From: Paramarasmius palmivorus
Taxonomy: Eukaryota > Basidiomycota > Agaricomycetes > Agaricales > Marasmiaceae
DNA length: 39,123 nucleotides
Direction of reading: 5' to 3'
NCBI GenBank assembly: GCA_037176845.1
Contig: JAYKXP010000277.1
Coordinates: forward strand, 1 to 39,123
Positions 10,920 to 21,298 of this stretch are shown piece by piece. Position numbers and translations under genes: made by a program. The notes beneath the pieces are model-generated. The model worked only from the letters and a program-made list of their open reading frames with translations. It was not told the DNA's origin and did not search any database. Positions within the stretch are counted from its first letter, which is position 1; every line of letters starts with the position of its first letter.

Positions 10920-12997
10920 TCATACCCCTCTCGGACGAATGACCATCGGGAGCATTGGCCCTGCGTCTTCTTTCCCATCAACAACAGGCAACGCTAGACC
11001 CATGAAGCGGGCTTTGATCTTGACATCTTCAGGTAAAGAAAAGTCAAAAAGTTCGACCAGACCAGAAACCAAGGCGTGTAGCTCCATGAGCGCAAATCGC
11101 CATCCAATGCAACCTTTTGAACCCCCGCCTAATGAGACCGTAAATTAGCGCAGCACGAGGAAAGGTCAAAAGGTACATACTGAAGGACAGGATGTTGGAA
11201 GTCATGCCCACGGTTACTGCTTTCGCAGTAGGGTCATTAAATCGAGAAGGATTCCATTCGTTGGCGTCAGGACCCCAGACGGAGACTAGTCTATGTTCCC
11301 AAACGTTGATTAATGTTGCTGAGACAGTAGCGTAAGTGGGACCCACCGATTATACGTGGCAATGTCGACGATAATACGTTGGCCGGGTTGGATTGGAACC
11401 TCCGCTATCGTGGCACCAGCAGACGATTCAATCGGACATTCGAGAGGAATAATGTCCGAGTATTTGGCATCTCGGTTAAGGTGTATCACAACTGGGTGCA
11501 ATCGGAGCGTCTCCTACATCGCAAGAGTCTTAAGTACGTTTGCTTCAACGTCAGCCCGAAACCAGCCTTACCTTGACGCAGAACCCGAGCCACCCATTGC
11601 CAAGGTCATCATAATCTCCTGCAGTAAATCCTCCGGAAGTCTTCTCCCGAACTCGTTGGATCTCGTCGTATACTCTTTGCTGATCCGCAGGGTGTCGGGC
11701 GAGTTCATACAGGGTCCATGCAATGGAATAGCCAGTCGTGTGATGCCCCGCCTGTATGAGTAACGCCATTTGCGACAATACTTCGTACTCTGTGAGTTGC
11801 TTCTGAGGATCTTCTGCCCGGTTTGCCTTCACTAATTTACTTCGTATGAGATTTATAGCATCTAGAGAAGAAATAAAGAATTACTGAGTACGCTTAAGAC
11901 ATCCTTCTCTTTTCCCGTGAGCTCTTTTTCGATTGCGAGCCCGTCCAGCGCTAGACCCGATTGTTGCATCATCTCTTGTGCTTTCTTGCTCGCTACCTTA
12001 AGATATCTCGTAGCGGCTTCTTGGATGCTTATTGGAAGGTAATTGGCCTGGATGGCGGCGATAGACTGGGGTAAGTAACGAGGTATGGCTTCCATGAGCG
12101 TTTGTAAGGGAGAAGGCTCAAGGCTTAGGTTTCTGCGAACACCAATGTCAGTACATGACCACAGAATACGCTAGTAAAACCGCAACTGACTCAAAGTCTC
12201 TGAGAGCCGAAGTGAGCTCGTTTGGCTTGTCTTTGAGCGCCTGAAAGTCATAGTCGAATGAACCTGTCACACAGTTTCAGTCTTCCAAAAGCGACCTAGA
12301 GCATCCCCGAAACTTGACGCTTACTTTCGCCGATGATATCCAACGTCACCTTGTGCACCCATGGAATAATATCCCATGTTTTGGTTCCTTGCTGTGCTAC
12401 AGCATTCCACTGAGCCGTAAGCTATGAAAGAATAACCATTAGCTGTATCCCGGAAGAACAAGACATTACTGCACCTGTGTAACATGGCGCTGGAAGAGCG
12501 GCGCGAAACTCTTCATGTGGTTGATCGAAAACGCCGGGCTCAATACTCGGCGGTGTCGTTTGTGGTCATTACCATACACGGTGATCACGCTCCTTCCGAA
12601 TATGAGGTCACTTAATAGTCGCACGTCCTTTGGAGGGGGGTAATCCGCATTGTGTTCATGAAGAATGTGTTGAATAGCTCGGGGATCTGAGCTAACGAGA
12701 ATCTTTTCCTGCGTCGGAAGACAGTATGAGTACGCTACCGAAGACGATAAAGAGGGAGAAACATACACCGAAACATCCAGATACCTTGTATGTCGGTCCA
12801 TACTGTTCGGCCCACTTCGACATTAATCTTCCCGCATATTCTTCCAGCTTGAGCTGATGTTCAACTCCGCACAGATAACTGTCCGCCTTTGGACCTCGTA
12901 GATTGTTAAGCTGCCTTCGTCTGTTGAGGAAGTATGAAAGGGTGATGGCAGCAAGAGCAATGCCTATGACGGCGAGATCAACACGGGTGAGAGTCAT
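10920..12997 (-). CDS. Cytochrome P450 monooxygenase, intact (unit B)
   Basis: Nine exons (12997-12767, 12708-12475, 12421-12325, 12263-12191, 12132-11885, 11831-11572, 11513-11347, 11290-11181, 11128-10920) total 1629 nt and encode 542 residues. All introns are GT-AG and 41-62 nt long. The N-terminus carries a membrane anchor (about residues 8-25) followed by RRRQL and the RGPK hinge, so an ER-membrane enzyme is expected. The I-helix reads AGHHTT (about 320-325) and the K-helix ETLR (382-385). EWNPSRF takes the place of the PERF motif, and the heme loop is SGGGSKGCIG with ligand Cys near 480. The usual acidic residue before Thr in the I-helix is His, and the loop Arg is Lys. The family's role is NADPH-dependent oxygenation; the substrate cannot be read from the sequence. 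Confidence 0.92.
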
Positions 12998-13060
12998 GAT
13001 AGACGACTATCATGCATGCCCCAGGTATGTACACTATAAATAAGGTCATTGGAGCTCGCT
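12998..13060 (-). promoter_or_regulatory. Promoter of P450 unit B with TATA-like box and shared upstream block
   Basis: On the minus strand TATTTATAG (13042-13034) lies about 37-45 nt before the ATG. Immediately upstream is GAGCTCCAATGACCT (13057-13043). Unit C has the same arrangement with 14 of 15 identical bases, so this block is a conserved candidate transcription-factor site. Confidence 0.55.
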
Positions 13061-15184
13061 GCGTTCTAGCCGGTCGGAACACCAGAAAGGTATGACAACG
13101 TGTGAGTCCCAGTTTGAAGAAGTCCAGGAAGGTCAAGGTCAACCCAAAAGACATTGTCTTGGGACTTCAGGGAGTAAACCAACGGATCGGATGGTTTCAT
13201 GCCAGATTTAACATAGCATCCGAGTCTACAAGAATTGCATAATCATCAGTTAGCATGGCATAAGGACTAACTAGGGTCTCAAGAAACACGCTACAGCTAT
13301 TCAATAGAAAAGGTCAGCGAAGAAGGCAGTGTGACGTGAGTGATTGTCCATCTACCTAGTCAATGCAGTGTGCACATCCTTGTAGCTCGATGGGGTGTGC
13401 AGGAAAAATCGTAAACTTTGACACTGCGACGGAGACCACAGCTATTTCGTTACATAAAACGCAAGAGCTCGTCCCGAAAGGTAATATGAAGAGCCAAGAA
13501 GTGACTAGGCTTGAAACTAGACATCAACTGAATGTAGGTTCGGCATGGCGAGAGTGAAAAAAGCGACATACCGTTCATATATTGAGTTATCAGTAATTGA
13601 AAGGGACAGAATCATTGTCAGATGAATGATCCTATTACGTTGGTCTGAGGCAGGTGATAGCGAAGGTCATGGGTAAGACTTGTTCGGATCCTTGCGAGAT
13701 TTACCCTGCCTGTGTATAAGCTTGAGCACGTATGAGTATGGGCCCTAGTAACACGTACAGTGGTCGGCGAACTAGCTCCATCATGAACTTCCAAATTTTT
13801 CTATAAGATAAGACGATGGGCGCGCGTTCTTTCTCGGAAGTGTCTACAAAAAGACGTGGTCGTTAGAGGTCAGATTATGAACAATGGTAGGATAAGCACA
13901 TTACCTGACACATTCCGTCTCTGTCAGCTTTCCCTTCATCATACGGAGTCTTCTTGATTAGGTAGTATCACGGTGTCCCTTCACCTCTTTCGAAAGGGTT
14001 CTATCCTTCCCTGTCCTTAGCAGTTTGAACGATTAGCGCACCCAACACAAGTTGGCGCCCATTGACCATCTTCTGGATCTGTTCCAAATAGCAAGAGGTG
14101 GGCTCCTGAGAGTATGCATGTCCTGCTTTCATCTACAGTTCTGTCGTGGCAGATAGCACCAAGGAGGTTGTGGAATGCTGACGGAACCTCTTGTGCTAGG
14201 GTTAGGGTTGGTCAGGTATTTTTCACCTTCCGATCGGAGAAAGTGCGTGAAAGTGAGGGGGAATATCGGAAGGTGGGAGGAGTGTTTTGGCGCCTTGAAA
14301 ACGGAAATTCCGAGATGATTCGGAGATGCCGCGCAAGGGTGATTTCGCGTTTGTTTGATGAAGTGCTTTGCCGTCGAGTCATTGACGTGCATACCATGCA
14401 AAAGGGTCTGCGTCGAAATTACGGGTCACTAAATCGTATCTGGAGACGGTATGCCTGAAGCAGAGCATCAGAATTCAAAGGTCACGACACAAGAGTAGAT
14501 GTACCAATCAAAGCCGATAAGAACAAATACTGCCAAAAAATGTTCACTATAGCCATGAACACCGCTGTATAAGCATTTGTGAAAAGAATATTCATGGAAA
14601 CCAGAGATGGCCTAAATACCTTGCATAAGATGCCATTGTCTCGTCTCCTTGTCGCTCATGTACGAGGTTCACCCATGGCTGCCTTCAGAGAGCTTCCATG
14701 TCCTAACGTATATCCCTTCAACCGGACCGAGACAGGTCCTCTCTTGCGCAGTCTCTTATGACGGAAGTGGTTAGGTTTCTAACACTTTTCTAGCTGTAGG
14801 GTGCTTGTCGCTAGCACTGTCCTCCAAGCCCGAATCTGTATGAATGTGCTTCGTTTTGGAGTTGAACGTGCGATCTGGCGAGACTGCGGAGAGAAATAAG
14901 GAGGAATTAGCATCGATGAGCTGGGACGGAGGAAAGAGGAGCAAAGCTAGCGACCACAACATGGCTGTCGGCAAGGACGTCATCGTGGGAAGCAGAACAT
15001 TGAACAATCCAGCCGCGCTCATCTCGGACTCAAGTTAGTCTCAAGGCAAACTCAAAGCTCTGTGGAAACCAAACAGATAAATCTGTAGGGCATAGGTTTG
15101 ACAACATATGGTCGAGAGTCCGCCGATATGCACATTGTACTATATTTTACATCATGAGACGAAAGCTAACTCGAAAACAGGATT
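13061..15184. other. Upstream segment of P450 unit B
   Basis: No gene is supported. A block near 14028 (GAACGATTAGCG) and one near 14225-14245 (TCCGATCGGA) align with the corresponding DNA upstream of units A and C. Open frames at 14.1-14.5 kb on both strands look like shadows. The stretch from 14.8 to 15.18 kb is featureless. Confidence 0.45.
14196..14211 (+). repeat. Interstitial telomere-like tract (unit B)
   Basis: CTAGGGTTAGGGTTGG contains TTAGGG plus partial repeats. It lies 1.2 kb upstream of the unit B ATG, in the position equivalent to tracts in the other units. Confidence 0.6.
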
Positions 15185-17279
15185 TCAGAACCATACTCCT
15201 CTCGGCCGGATTACCAAAGGAAGCATTGGCCCCGCCTCTTCCTTACCAACAACAAAAGGGAACGTCATGGTCGCAAGAGTCATCAAACGAGCTTTGATCT
15301 TCACATCCTCAGGCATTGTAAAGTCGAAATTTTCGACAAGACCAGCTACCAGAACGTGCAATTCCATGAGCGCAAATCGCCATCCAACACAACCCTTCGG
15401 GCCCCCGCCTGGTAATCTCGTTAGCAGGGCTTAAGGAAGAGTCCGAGTTCAGGAGACGTACTGAAAGTGAGGATGTTTGATGTCATGCCCACGGTTACTG
15501 CCTTTGCTGTAGGATCACTGAATCGAGAAGGGTTCCATTCGCGGGCATCAGGTCCCCAAACAGATTCTAATCTACTCCCGACGAAAGGTTAGCAACACAG
15601 AAGATAACAAAGGACAACAAGGGTGTACTTGCCGGTTATAAACGGCGACGTCGATAGCGATGTGCTGGCCAGCCTCGACAGGAACCTCTGTGATAGCTGT
15701 ATCCAAAGACGATTGAACCGGGAGCTGCAGGGGAACGACGTCCGAGTGCTTGGCCTGCCGATTGAGCCGGGATAAGATTGGGTAAAAGCGGAGTGCCTCC
15801 TACATCTCAAGTTTCAATTCGTCTTCTTGAGTTCTTTCTCGGAAAACATACCAAGACACAGAAACCAAGCCACCCATTACCAAGATGATCGTAATCTTCC
15901 GCAGTAAGAGCTCCAGAGACATTCTCCCGGACACGTCGAATCTCATCATATACCTTCTGTTGATCCTCGGGATGTCGGGCGAGCTCGTACAGAATCCATG
16001 AGAGCGTATAGCCAGTGGTGTGGTGCCCTGCTTGTATGAGTAATGCCACCTGGGACAAAACTTCGTGTTCCGTAAGCTGCTTCTGAGGATGTTCTGCGCG
16101 ATTGGCCTTGACTGATTTGGGTTATATTAGTTCTTGTCACGTCATCACAAAAGGAGAAGCCAGATACCAAGCACGCTTAAAACATCCTTCTCCTTCCCCG
16201 TGAGCTCCGTCTTGTACTGGGGATCATCCTGCGCTAGACCTGACCCTTCTAGCATTTCCTTTGCTCGCTCGCTGGCTAGCTTGAAATATTTTGCAGCAGC
16301 CTTTTCAATAGGTGCGGGGAAACATCTGGCTTGGATGGCGGCGATAGACTGAGGTCCATAGCGAGTTATAGCTTCCTTGAGCGTTTGCACGCGGGAGAAC
16401 GAAGCACCAGAACGCCTGGAGATATTGAAGTCAGTACCATAGAAAACGTAGACTATGAGATACAGAGGACTAACTCAAAGTCTCTAAGGGCCTCAGTGAG
16501 CTCGTTTGGCTTGTCCTTCAAAGCTTGAAAGTTGTAGTTGAAAGAGCCTGTCCAACTTCGTGGTTAAAATTTCAAGATTGTCAATGTTTACGAGACCTGT
16601 GCCACGTACTTTGGCCAATGATATCGAGCGTCACCTTGTGAAGCCAAGGAATCACGTCCCAGGTCTCGGCACCTTTCTTCATGGTCGCGTTCCACTGAGC
16701 TATCAGCTGAATAAGAATTTCATCAGTCTACGGTCTGTAGTGCTGATACTTAGCATACCTGGGTAACGTGATGTTGAAAAAGCGGAGTAAAACTCTTCAT
16801 ATGTGTGATGGAGAATGCAGGGCTTAAAACTCGTCGGTGTCGTTTATGATCATTTCCATACACCATGATGGCGCTTTCTCCGAACAAGAGTCCAAATAGA
16901 TGTCGAAAGTCGTTGGTAGGGGGGTAATTGATAACATGCTCGTGGAGGACGTGATAAGCGGCTCTGGGATCGGATGTGACAAGAATGTTTTGCTGAAGGA
17001 AAGGGTGTTAATAAGAACGGTACCGAAGATCAGAAAAAGTGTACATACGCCGAAGCACCCAGGGATCTTATATGTTGGCCCATATTCTTCAGTCCATTTC
17101 AGCCTCAACTCTGCTGCGTAGTCTTCGAGCTGAAGTTGATACTCCACCCCAAGCAGGAAGCTGTCAGCCTTCGGTCCTCGCACGCCTTTGAGCTGCCCTC
17201 GGCGACGCATGAAATACGAACCTGCGATAACGGACAGGACAAGGCCTGTAACTATGATATCGATGTGAGCGAGCGGCAT
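15185..17279 (-). CDS. Cytochrome P450 monooxygenase, intact (unit C)
   Basis: Nine exons (17279-17049, 16992-16759, 16706-16610, 16547-16475, 16415-16168, 16111-15852, 15799-15633, 15571-15462, 15408-15185) total 1644 nt and 547 residues. The first eight exons have exactly the lengths of those in unit B, so the two are recent structural paralogues; the last exon is 15 nt longer, mainly from an insertion in the LATMTF region and two extra C-terminal residues. Motifs are a membrane anchor near residues 9-24, AGHHTT, EALR, EWNPSRF and SGGGPKGCVG. Intron 7 begins with GC (CG|gcaagt) where unit B has GT. As in unit B, His replaces the I-helix acidic residue and Lys the heme-loop Arg. An ER-bound monooxygenase of unknown substrate is inferred. 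Confidence 0.92.
15572..15632 (-). other. GC-AG intron 7 of P450 unit C
   Basis: The donor is gcaagt and the acceptor ag at 15573-15572 (ggagtag). Removing it preserves the frame and the exon lengths found in unit B, where the same intron starts gtgggt. Confidence 0.85.
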
Positions 17280-17345
17280 GTGAATAGGGAATAATGAAAC
17301 TGCGAGCACCTGTGATATATATATGAGGTCACTGGAGCTCGTGCC
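17280..17345 (-). promoter_or_regulatory. Promoter of P450 unit C with TATA-like box and shared upstream block
   Basis: A CATATATATATC box (17325-17314) lies about 35 nt before the ATG on the minus strand. It is preceded directly by GAGCTCCAGTGACCT (17340-17326), almost identical to the block before unit B. Confidence 0.55.
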
Positions 17346-18189
17346 GTAGAAGGTTGGTAAATGCAACATAGTGTGTGAAAGCTCCAGTACGAGGAAGCAA
17401 TAGCGATTCCTTAACGAGACATATGACATTACAGAAAGATAATCCGTCGCTTCGTACGTGCTGTCCCAACGCTGCCACTAAGGCGTCCCCTACGAAGAAT
17501 GCTATCAGCGGGTGAAGATAACATTGACTGACAGACCTACGAACTCTCGCAAACCGCCATAAAAGACGTGTTGATCTTCGTCATTAGTAAATTTCGCTCT
17601 TCCTACTCCTCACGGCAAATGCTGCCGGCAGCAGAAGCGCTGCAGACATATTCATCAGAAGCGAATTCACGAAGGCCACTGAAATAGTCCAATACCTTCG
17701 GTGTGATCCCAACTAGTGTCACTCCAAACGTCAAAACACCCGTACGCGTACCACCTGCCCCAACTGCACCCAGAGCTGATCGTAAAACCTTTGACATTCA
17801 CAAGCCTCCATATCTTCCCGACCGGACCAACGGTCCCTGATTTCTGCGGGCCGAACGATTTCGCGACGTAAAAAAGTTGACTTCTAGTCGAATATGTAGT
17901 CTACTTCCCAGGCCCTGGAACCGGGAGCATCTACATTCGCGTACATAGAATGCTTTCCGAAGATACTATAGCGAAATCTTGTGGAGATGGAGCAACGTTG
18001 TCGGGGTAAAGGGCAAACGAGGCACAGTAGGGTCAGGGCTAGGTTGGGAAGTGCAATGTGAACCGATCGGAGTGAGGAAACTGGACAGGAATTGGGGGCG
18101 TTGAGAAGAGTTCGACCTTCAGGAAAGATTTCTGCTCGGGAAGGATATAGGGGAGAGTTTGGCGTTGACGTTGATTAGGCTACGACGAC
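17346..18189. other. Upstream segment of P450 unit C
   Basis: DNA near 17848 (GAACGATTTCGCGA) and a degenerate telomere-like tract at 18028-18048 align with the other units. A minus-strand open frame at 17797-17603 (64 codons, with a Gly/Val-rich start) could be a remnant of the second gene of the unit, but no homology could be made out. Confidence 0.4.
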
Positions 18190-18486
18190 CTAATGATTCT
18201 GAAGAGACGGAGTCAAGCTAAGGCTTTTGAAGCGTTTTGAGGCAACACAAACAGTACTTACCGTAACCTGCCGCATACCATTCACATCGACAAATCCCCG
18301 GATATGCTCTTTTCGCTCTACGATTTCAACAGTCACACTGTAGGCTTTGATTTTCAGAGGGGCAAGTCCTCTTTCACCCCGAAGGACTGATCCTCTTGAG
18401 GAGAGTGATGAAAATACGAGACTATACTCGGGATACACGGTTTTTAGTATAAAGATAATTGAAGTCAAGGGGGTCTTACCGTGCAA
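18190..18486 (-). CDS. Unrecognised exon(s), possible gene fragment
   Basis: The frame from about 18420 to 18261 reads plausibly as protein (GERGLAPLKIKAYSVTVEIV, then FVDVNGMRQVT). It is bounded by a good GT donor (gtaagtactg, next to MRQVT) and a preceding acceptor (cccgagtatag), with a stop soon after the next acceptor. No family is recognised and no start can be placed. It may be a decayed gene fragment. Confidence 0.25.
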   Translation of the reverse strand: MHGKTPLTSIIFILKTVYPEYSLVFSSLSSRGSVLRGERGLAPLKIKAYSVTVEIVERKEHIRGFVDVNGMRQVTVSTVCVASKRFKSLSLTPSLQNH

Positions 18487-18818
18487 ATCGTTTATAATAC
18501 TAGTGTGGTTCCAACTGTAGTATCCGTGCTATAGATATCCGTGTTGAAAGCGATCATGATATGCATTGAGGCGTAAAGTGTCTCGATAGGGCACAGTGAC
18601 AACGTGAGAAGACGAAAGAAAAACTCTGTTAAACCGCGTGACGATCTCATGAAAAGTGGCTGTGTCATTGTGTGCATTCTTTTCCGCTGCCTTTCCTTTT
18701 CCATTCAACTTCCCTGCCTCCCCTACCGCAAACGGCCATATCCCGTACTTTTCACGCAATCCTCTGAGGTGACCATCACCCATCACGCTGTCCTTTCTAC
18801 TACTTAACTCCTGGCCGG

Positions 18819-19074
18819 ATACTGTACCATTTCGATCACTTAGACAGTCACAGGTCATGGATGCTTCGTTCGTCGTGGAAAGTCACGGTTAGTCACAGGT
18901 CACTGAGCCTGTTGACGGTCTTTCGGGCTGCTCGGACATCGAAAAACCGCCCAAAATGGCAATTTTTCGGCAATTTTTCCCTTTTGTCACAGTCCAAGGG
19001 CCGATTCGACGAAGGAGACTTCGTTTTGGTCACAGGTCACAGCGCCTGTCGAAGTGATCGAAATGGTACAGTAT
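18819..19074. mobile_element. MITE-like element with 23-bp perfect terminal inverted repeats
   Basis: Positions 18819-18841 and 19052-19074 are exact reverse complements over 23 bp (outer end ATACTGTACC). With one mismatch the match continues to about 29 bp. The element is about 256 bp and has no coding capacity. If the outer TA is taken as a target-site duplication, the element proper starts CTGTACC, as in Tc1/mariner-type insertions; this is inference. Inside, a GTCACAGGTCAC...GCCTGT block occurs twice as direct repeats (about 18893-18918 and 19028-19053). Confidence 0.8.
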
Positions 19075-20050
19075 CGTTTCTCACAACTTACAAGTCCGAG
19101 TCCTTCAATTCATCTATACTATACGAAATTTAGAATGGAAGACAAACGGCTTAGACAAAGAACAGCCGAGAAAATTCTAGAACCCGGAAATTATCTTTTG
19201 TCCGTTACAAGATCAGTAAGTTATCAGCAAGCCGCTCGAAGCTTCGAGAACCTTTAACGTGTAACGGGTATTGATCAATGGTATTGAAGCAACCGAAGAC
19301 TACGGTCTGCAGTCTCGGGATGGACATCAGTGGGTATAGTACTAAACAAGCTAGCAATGAAAGTACTGATAAAAAAAACAGGGTGTTCTTTTGATTGGCA
19401 TGTAAATTCTTTGCTTTAAGAGCGCTCTAAGATCACTCAGTAGTACGTACTTACGATTATCGCAGGTTAGTTTGAATATGATTACACAGTGGCATGCAAA
19501 GTGCATACAGGTGAGTATTAGCAGCTTTAACAACCGTGTAATATTGACTTCAAGTTCCCGGATTTGTATAACTGCCGTGCGGAGCACGGGTTAGCGTTCT
19601 AGTCATCTACTACAGTAGTATCTATTCATTGCTATAACGCTTGCGCGTGGTTTTTGTCTTCAAGGAATTATCTGTGCGTTATCACTGTCAGGTCTCAGCG
19701 CCACCCCAACCACTGTTGGTATGACGGGTGCAATGGATAGGAAGACAAAACACATAATTTAGTATGGGGTCCCACTGTAGACGTAGTTGTATTCAGTGGT
19801 CTTAACACATCAGCACACTCTGGAGTTTGATCCACTGCAAACATGGCAAAAGACAACTGAACGGTTTGTGTTTTACTGCTTTTCGGTCAAGTCGATTTGG
19901 GGGTCGTAAAATTGAAGAAATCCCCTGATGCAAACGGAAGTCTGCACCACAGTACCAGCTCAAATTCAAACTTCAAGGACTAGTTTATGACTTCTGGCAG
20001 TTGAAGCAGCAGTACCAGAGGTAACGCACTTTGTTTGCTCCGGTATGATT
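19075..20050. other. Intergenic DNA without recognised features
   Basis: No coding region, RNA gene or repeat could be supported on either strand. Confidence 0.5.
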
Positions 20051-20831
20051 CTAAGTTTTCTGACTTCGCTCTAAAGTATCCAACGCCTGCTTGGCAGCAG
20101 CATCCCCTGCTGCAACTCTGGTCTTGCCAGCGCCTCGACCATACTCCTTTCCATTGACTTCAAGACAGGTAAACAAGGTGAAACTCTGGTGCACAGACAG
20201 GAAAACTTACTATAGACTATAGAACTCCAGGTGGGATCATGTGGCGGGCCAAACGCACTAGTTGCATATTCGGGCCTCACCCGAATCCGCTGACAATCTT
20301 TTCAAGCACTGGTAGTAAACTATGATAAGGGGTATACATAGGCACATACAATTGTTAAGTTGCAATCCGTAACGGCCGCCGCCGCCACCGGAAGTCCGCG
20401 GTGCGGTAGTGACTGATAAAGGAGTAGTTGAAGGCCCAGTTGAGGGTGTTTGCAGACTGCTGAGCCCGCGGCTCAGTGTAATCGAGACCATCGGTGTGCC
20501 AGATTCGGATACAAAGGAATCTCGAACAATGCCACTTTTCTGTTCGAGGTAAATCGAGTCGTTGTCTACGGAGCAAATCAACCATTTATCGACTGAGTTG
20601 ACAAAACAGGATACCTTGATCTGAGTCTCTGCTAAGTCTTAGCGTAAAACGGGAAGTCAGGCGCCGAAGGAAGCTAGAGGGTTCAAAGTGCTGGGGGGGC
20701 TGCATCTATGTAGTTCAGTGTTGGCTAAACCTAAGAAGGAACAATGACACCCCTACATTATCATCCATTAGTGCCATCCAGTCATTATCGTGGGAGATAG
20801 CGACCAAGTCACTGGATGCTCCTGAGGCCAT
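20051..20831 (-). CDS. Double-stranded RNA-binding domain (dsRBD) protein
   Basis: The last three exons are clear: 20565-20350, 20297-20211 and 20157-20051, joined by introns of 49-53 nt with frame kept to the TAG. They spell one dsRBD: LNNYCQ (helix 1), GPPHDPTWSSIVYINGKEYG (beta strands) and then GKTRVAAGDAAAKQALDTL (helix 2, with the AA-K-AA signature). A Ser/Thr/Pro-rich and Gly-rich linker precedes it. An upstream exon ends at 20615. The first exon is less certain; the best start is ATG at 20831 (MASGASSDLVAI), but the junction between 20831 and about 20730 is unresolved. dsRBDs bind duplex RNA; a role in RNA silencing or processing is possible but not shown. No catalytic domain is visible. 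Confidence 0.75.
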
Positions 20832-20937
20832 GCCAACCTCTAGCATGAAGTTGTTGATCAGGTCACAAGGATGGAACTACACTTGCAAATGAGCCGCAGG
20901 GATCTAAGGGTAGTATTCAGGGAGCTTACTGATGGTT

Positions 20938-21191
20938 CATATTGGGAAGTGCTGTCATCAAGATGAAGAGTCCTAGTGTCGCCTCCAGTTTCGGACGCAG
21001 ACCCTGTCAACCAAGAATGTCCCCTTTCCAACCACCCAGACGGTCTCGAAGTAGAAGACGCGGGACGTGTACCTCTTTCAACGTCGAAAATGTCGTCAGT
21101 CTTGCTTTCGTTGCCGACAAGTTGTCGAATCATCACTTTGGAGTTCTCCCTCTTCATAGTCACCTTGAAACCGTGTAGAAAAACACACTGA
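20938..21191 (-). CDS. Possible exon of an unrecognised gene
   Basis: A stretch bounded by a plausible acceptor (ctgaatcag, near 21191) and donor (gtaagc, near 20937) reads as ordinary protein with RENSKVMIRQLVGNESKTDD and a Ser/Thr/Asp-rich tail. It could be a separate gene or a 5' exon of the dsRBD gene, since that gene's start is unresolved. No family is recognised. Confidence 0.3.
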
Positions 21192-21298
21192 TTCAGACTT
21201 GGTGTAGGCATGTCACTATCAGGCCGGAGCCTCGCATTTGGGTGGCAGCGGGCTTCACATCCACCATAGTGACCCCAGGGAGGAATCCATGTAGGATA

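Noticed and set aside
13043..13052. GGTCATTGGA in the unit B promoter as a member of the dispersed ATTGGAATG family
   Set aside because: It matches only the first half of the word, and its conserved partner in unit C reads GGTCACTGGA, so it belongs to the P450 promoter block instead.
14114..14458. Overlapping open frames on both strands in the unit B upstream segment
   Set aside because: Neither shows family features. Aligned DNA in units A and C does not keep either frame open.
20459..20475. CTGAGCC/GGCTCAG inverted repeat
   Set aside because: It lies inside an exon of the dsRBD gene; 7-bp arms in coding sequence are within chance expectation.
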